Below, in pieces: positions 5,673-5,966 of a stretch of 5,966 bases of DNA. The position numbers were made by a program, and so were the translations under genes. The DNA is from Alphaproteobacteria bacterium (lineage in GTDB: Bacteria; Pseudomonadota; Alphaproteobacteria; SMXP01), in assembly GCA_028280675.1 (NCBI GenBank), contig JANQLI010000335.1, positions 1 through 5,966 of the forward strand. Reading direction: 5' to 3'. The notes under the pieces were generated by a model that had not been told where the DNA came from, made no database searches, and saw only the letters and a program-made list of their open reading frames with translations. Numbering within the stretch: position 1 is the first letter of the stretch; each line of letters begins with the position of its first letter.

Positions 5673-5966
5673 GTGACTCACACCCACCAAGGTTTGCCGC
5701 TTCCGCACAGTGTGACACGTCATATGCGCATTGGCCTTCTTGGCGGGTCTTTCAATCCGGCCCATGATGGCCACCGGCACATCAGCGTGGTCGCTCTCAA
5801 ACGATTGAACTTGAATGAAGTGTGGTGGGTGGTTTCCCCGCAAAACCCATTGAAGGCCTCGGACGAGACAGCCGATTATGAAACGCGCCTGCAGCATGCG
5901 GAAAACATCGCGCAACACCCCCGTATCCGCGTCACAGATCTTGAAATGCGGTTCGGCACGCATCAC
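5673..5966 (+). CDS. nadD: Nicotinate-nucleotide adenylyltransferase, 3'-truncated by the window edge
   Basis: NadD transfers AMP from ATP to nicotinate mononucleotide, giving deamido-NAD in NAD synthesis. The window holds the first 98 codons of a protein that is usually about 190-215 residues. MRIGLLGGSFNPAHDGH (from residue 18) is the nucleotidyltransferase signature with the HxGH ATP-binding motif. It is followed by EVWWVVSPQNPLK and by RIRVTDLEMRFGTHH at the edge; the C-terminal part, including the SxTxxR motif, is outside. I prefer GTG 5673 because of the GAGGA just upstream; it adds 17 residues (MTHTHQGLPLPHSVTRH) before the core, as seen in several alphaproteobacterial NadD proteins. 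The alternative start is ATG 5724, directly at MRIGLLGG. It continues the proB-proA transcript, a conserved neighbourhood. Confidence 0.93.
   Translation, partial: MTHTHQGLPLPHSVTRHMRIGLLGGSFNPAHDGHRHISVVALKRLNLNEVWWVVSPQNPLKASDETADYETRLQHAENIAQHPRIRVTDLEMRFGTHH

Noticed and set aside
1..5966. tRNA, rRNA, CRISPR array, insertion sequence or attachment site
   Set aside because: No cloverleaf, rRNA core, spaced direct repeats, transposase motifs or terminal inverted repeats were seen; the window is almost filled by housekeeping genes.

Overview
The window is a chromosomal housekeeping segment from what looks like an alphaproteobacterium of roughly 50-55% G+C. The gene order rplU-rpmA-(acetyltransferase)-obgE-proB-proA-nadD is typical of that class, and so are the protein details: an L21 with a Lys/Ala-rich tail, an Obg of about 345 residues without a long C-terminal extension, and the NadD opening. 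The taxonomic call is inference from gene order and motifs; I cannot name a genus. Every gene I support lies on the + strand.

Layout. Positions 1-678 hold the 3' three quarters of a dTDP-4-dehydrorhamnose reductase gene (rfbD), cut by the window edge. Positions 679-819 contain a convincing sigma70-type promoter (TTGACA, 16 bp, TATATT) and a long hairpin in the leader of the ribosomal protein genes rplU (L21) and rpmA (L27). This pair is followed at 1477-1559 by two mutually exclusive small hairpins and a textbook Rho-independent terminator. A GNAT acetyltransferase gene then begins an apparently coupled run: it overlaps obgE by 4 bases (GTGA), obgE is followed after 13 bases by proB, proA starts one base after proB ends, and nadD starts 14 bases after proA and runs off the window.

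Function. L21 and L27 are 50S subunit proteins and Obg is the GTPase that acts in 50S assembly. ProB and ProA are the first two steps of proline synthesis from glutamate. NadD makes deamido-NAD. RfbD makes dTDP-L-rhamnose for surface polysaccharide and is probably a separate transcription unit.

What stands out. I found no undescribed multi-gene system. The most interesting signal is that proB looks like a chimera. Its first ~273 codons and the junction with obgE (about 3184-4020) are ~39% G+C with AT-rich codon choice. The PUA domain part (from about 4021) returns abruptly to ~53%, and the switch falls at the kinase/PUA domain border. Secondary points are the structured rplU leader, the terminator with no visible promoter behind it, a five-residue mini-ORF linking obgE to proB, a 15-bp tandem repeat at the proB/proA junction, and a start-stop ATGTGA at the nadD start.
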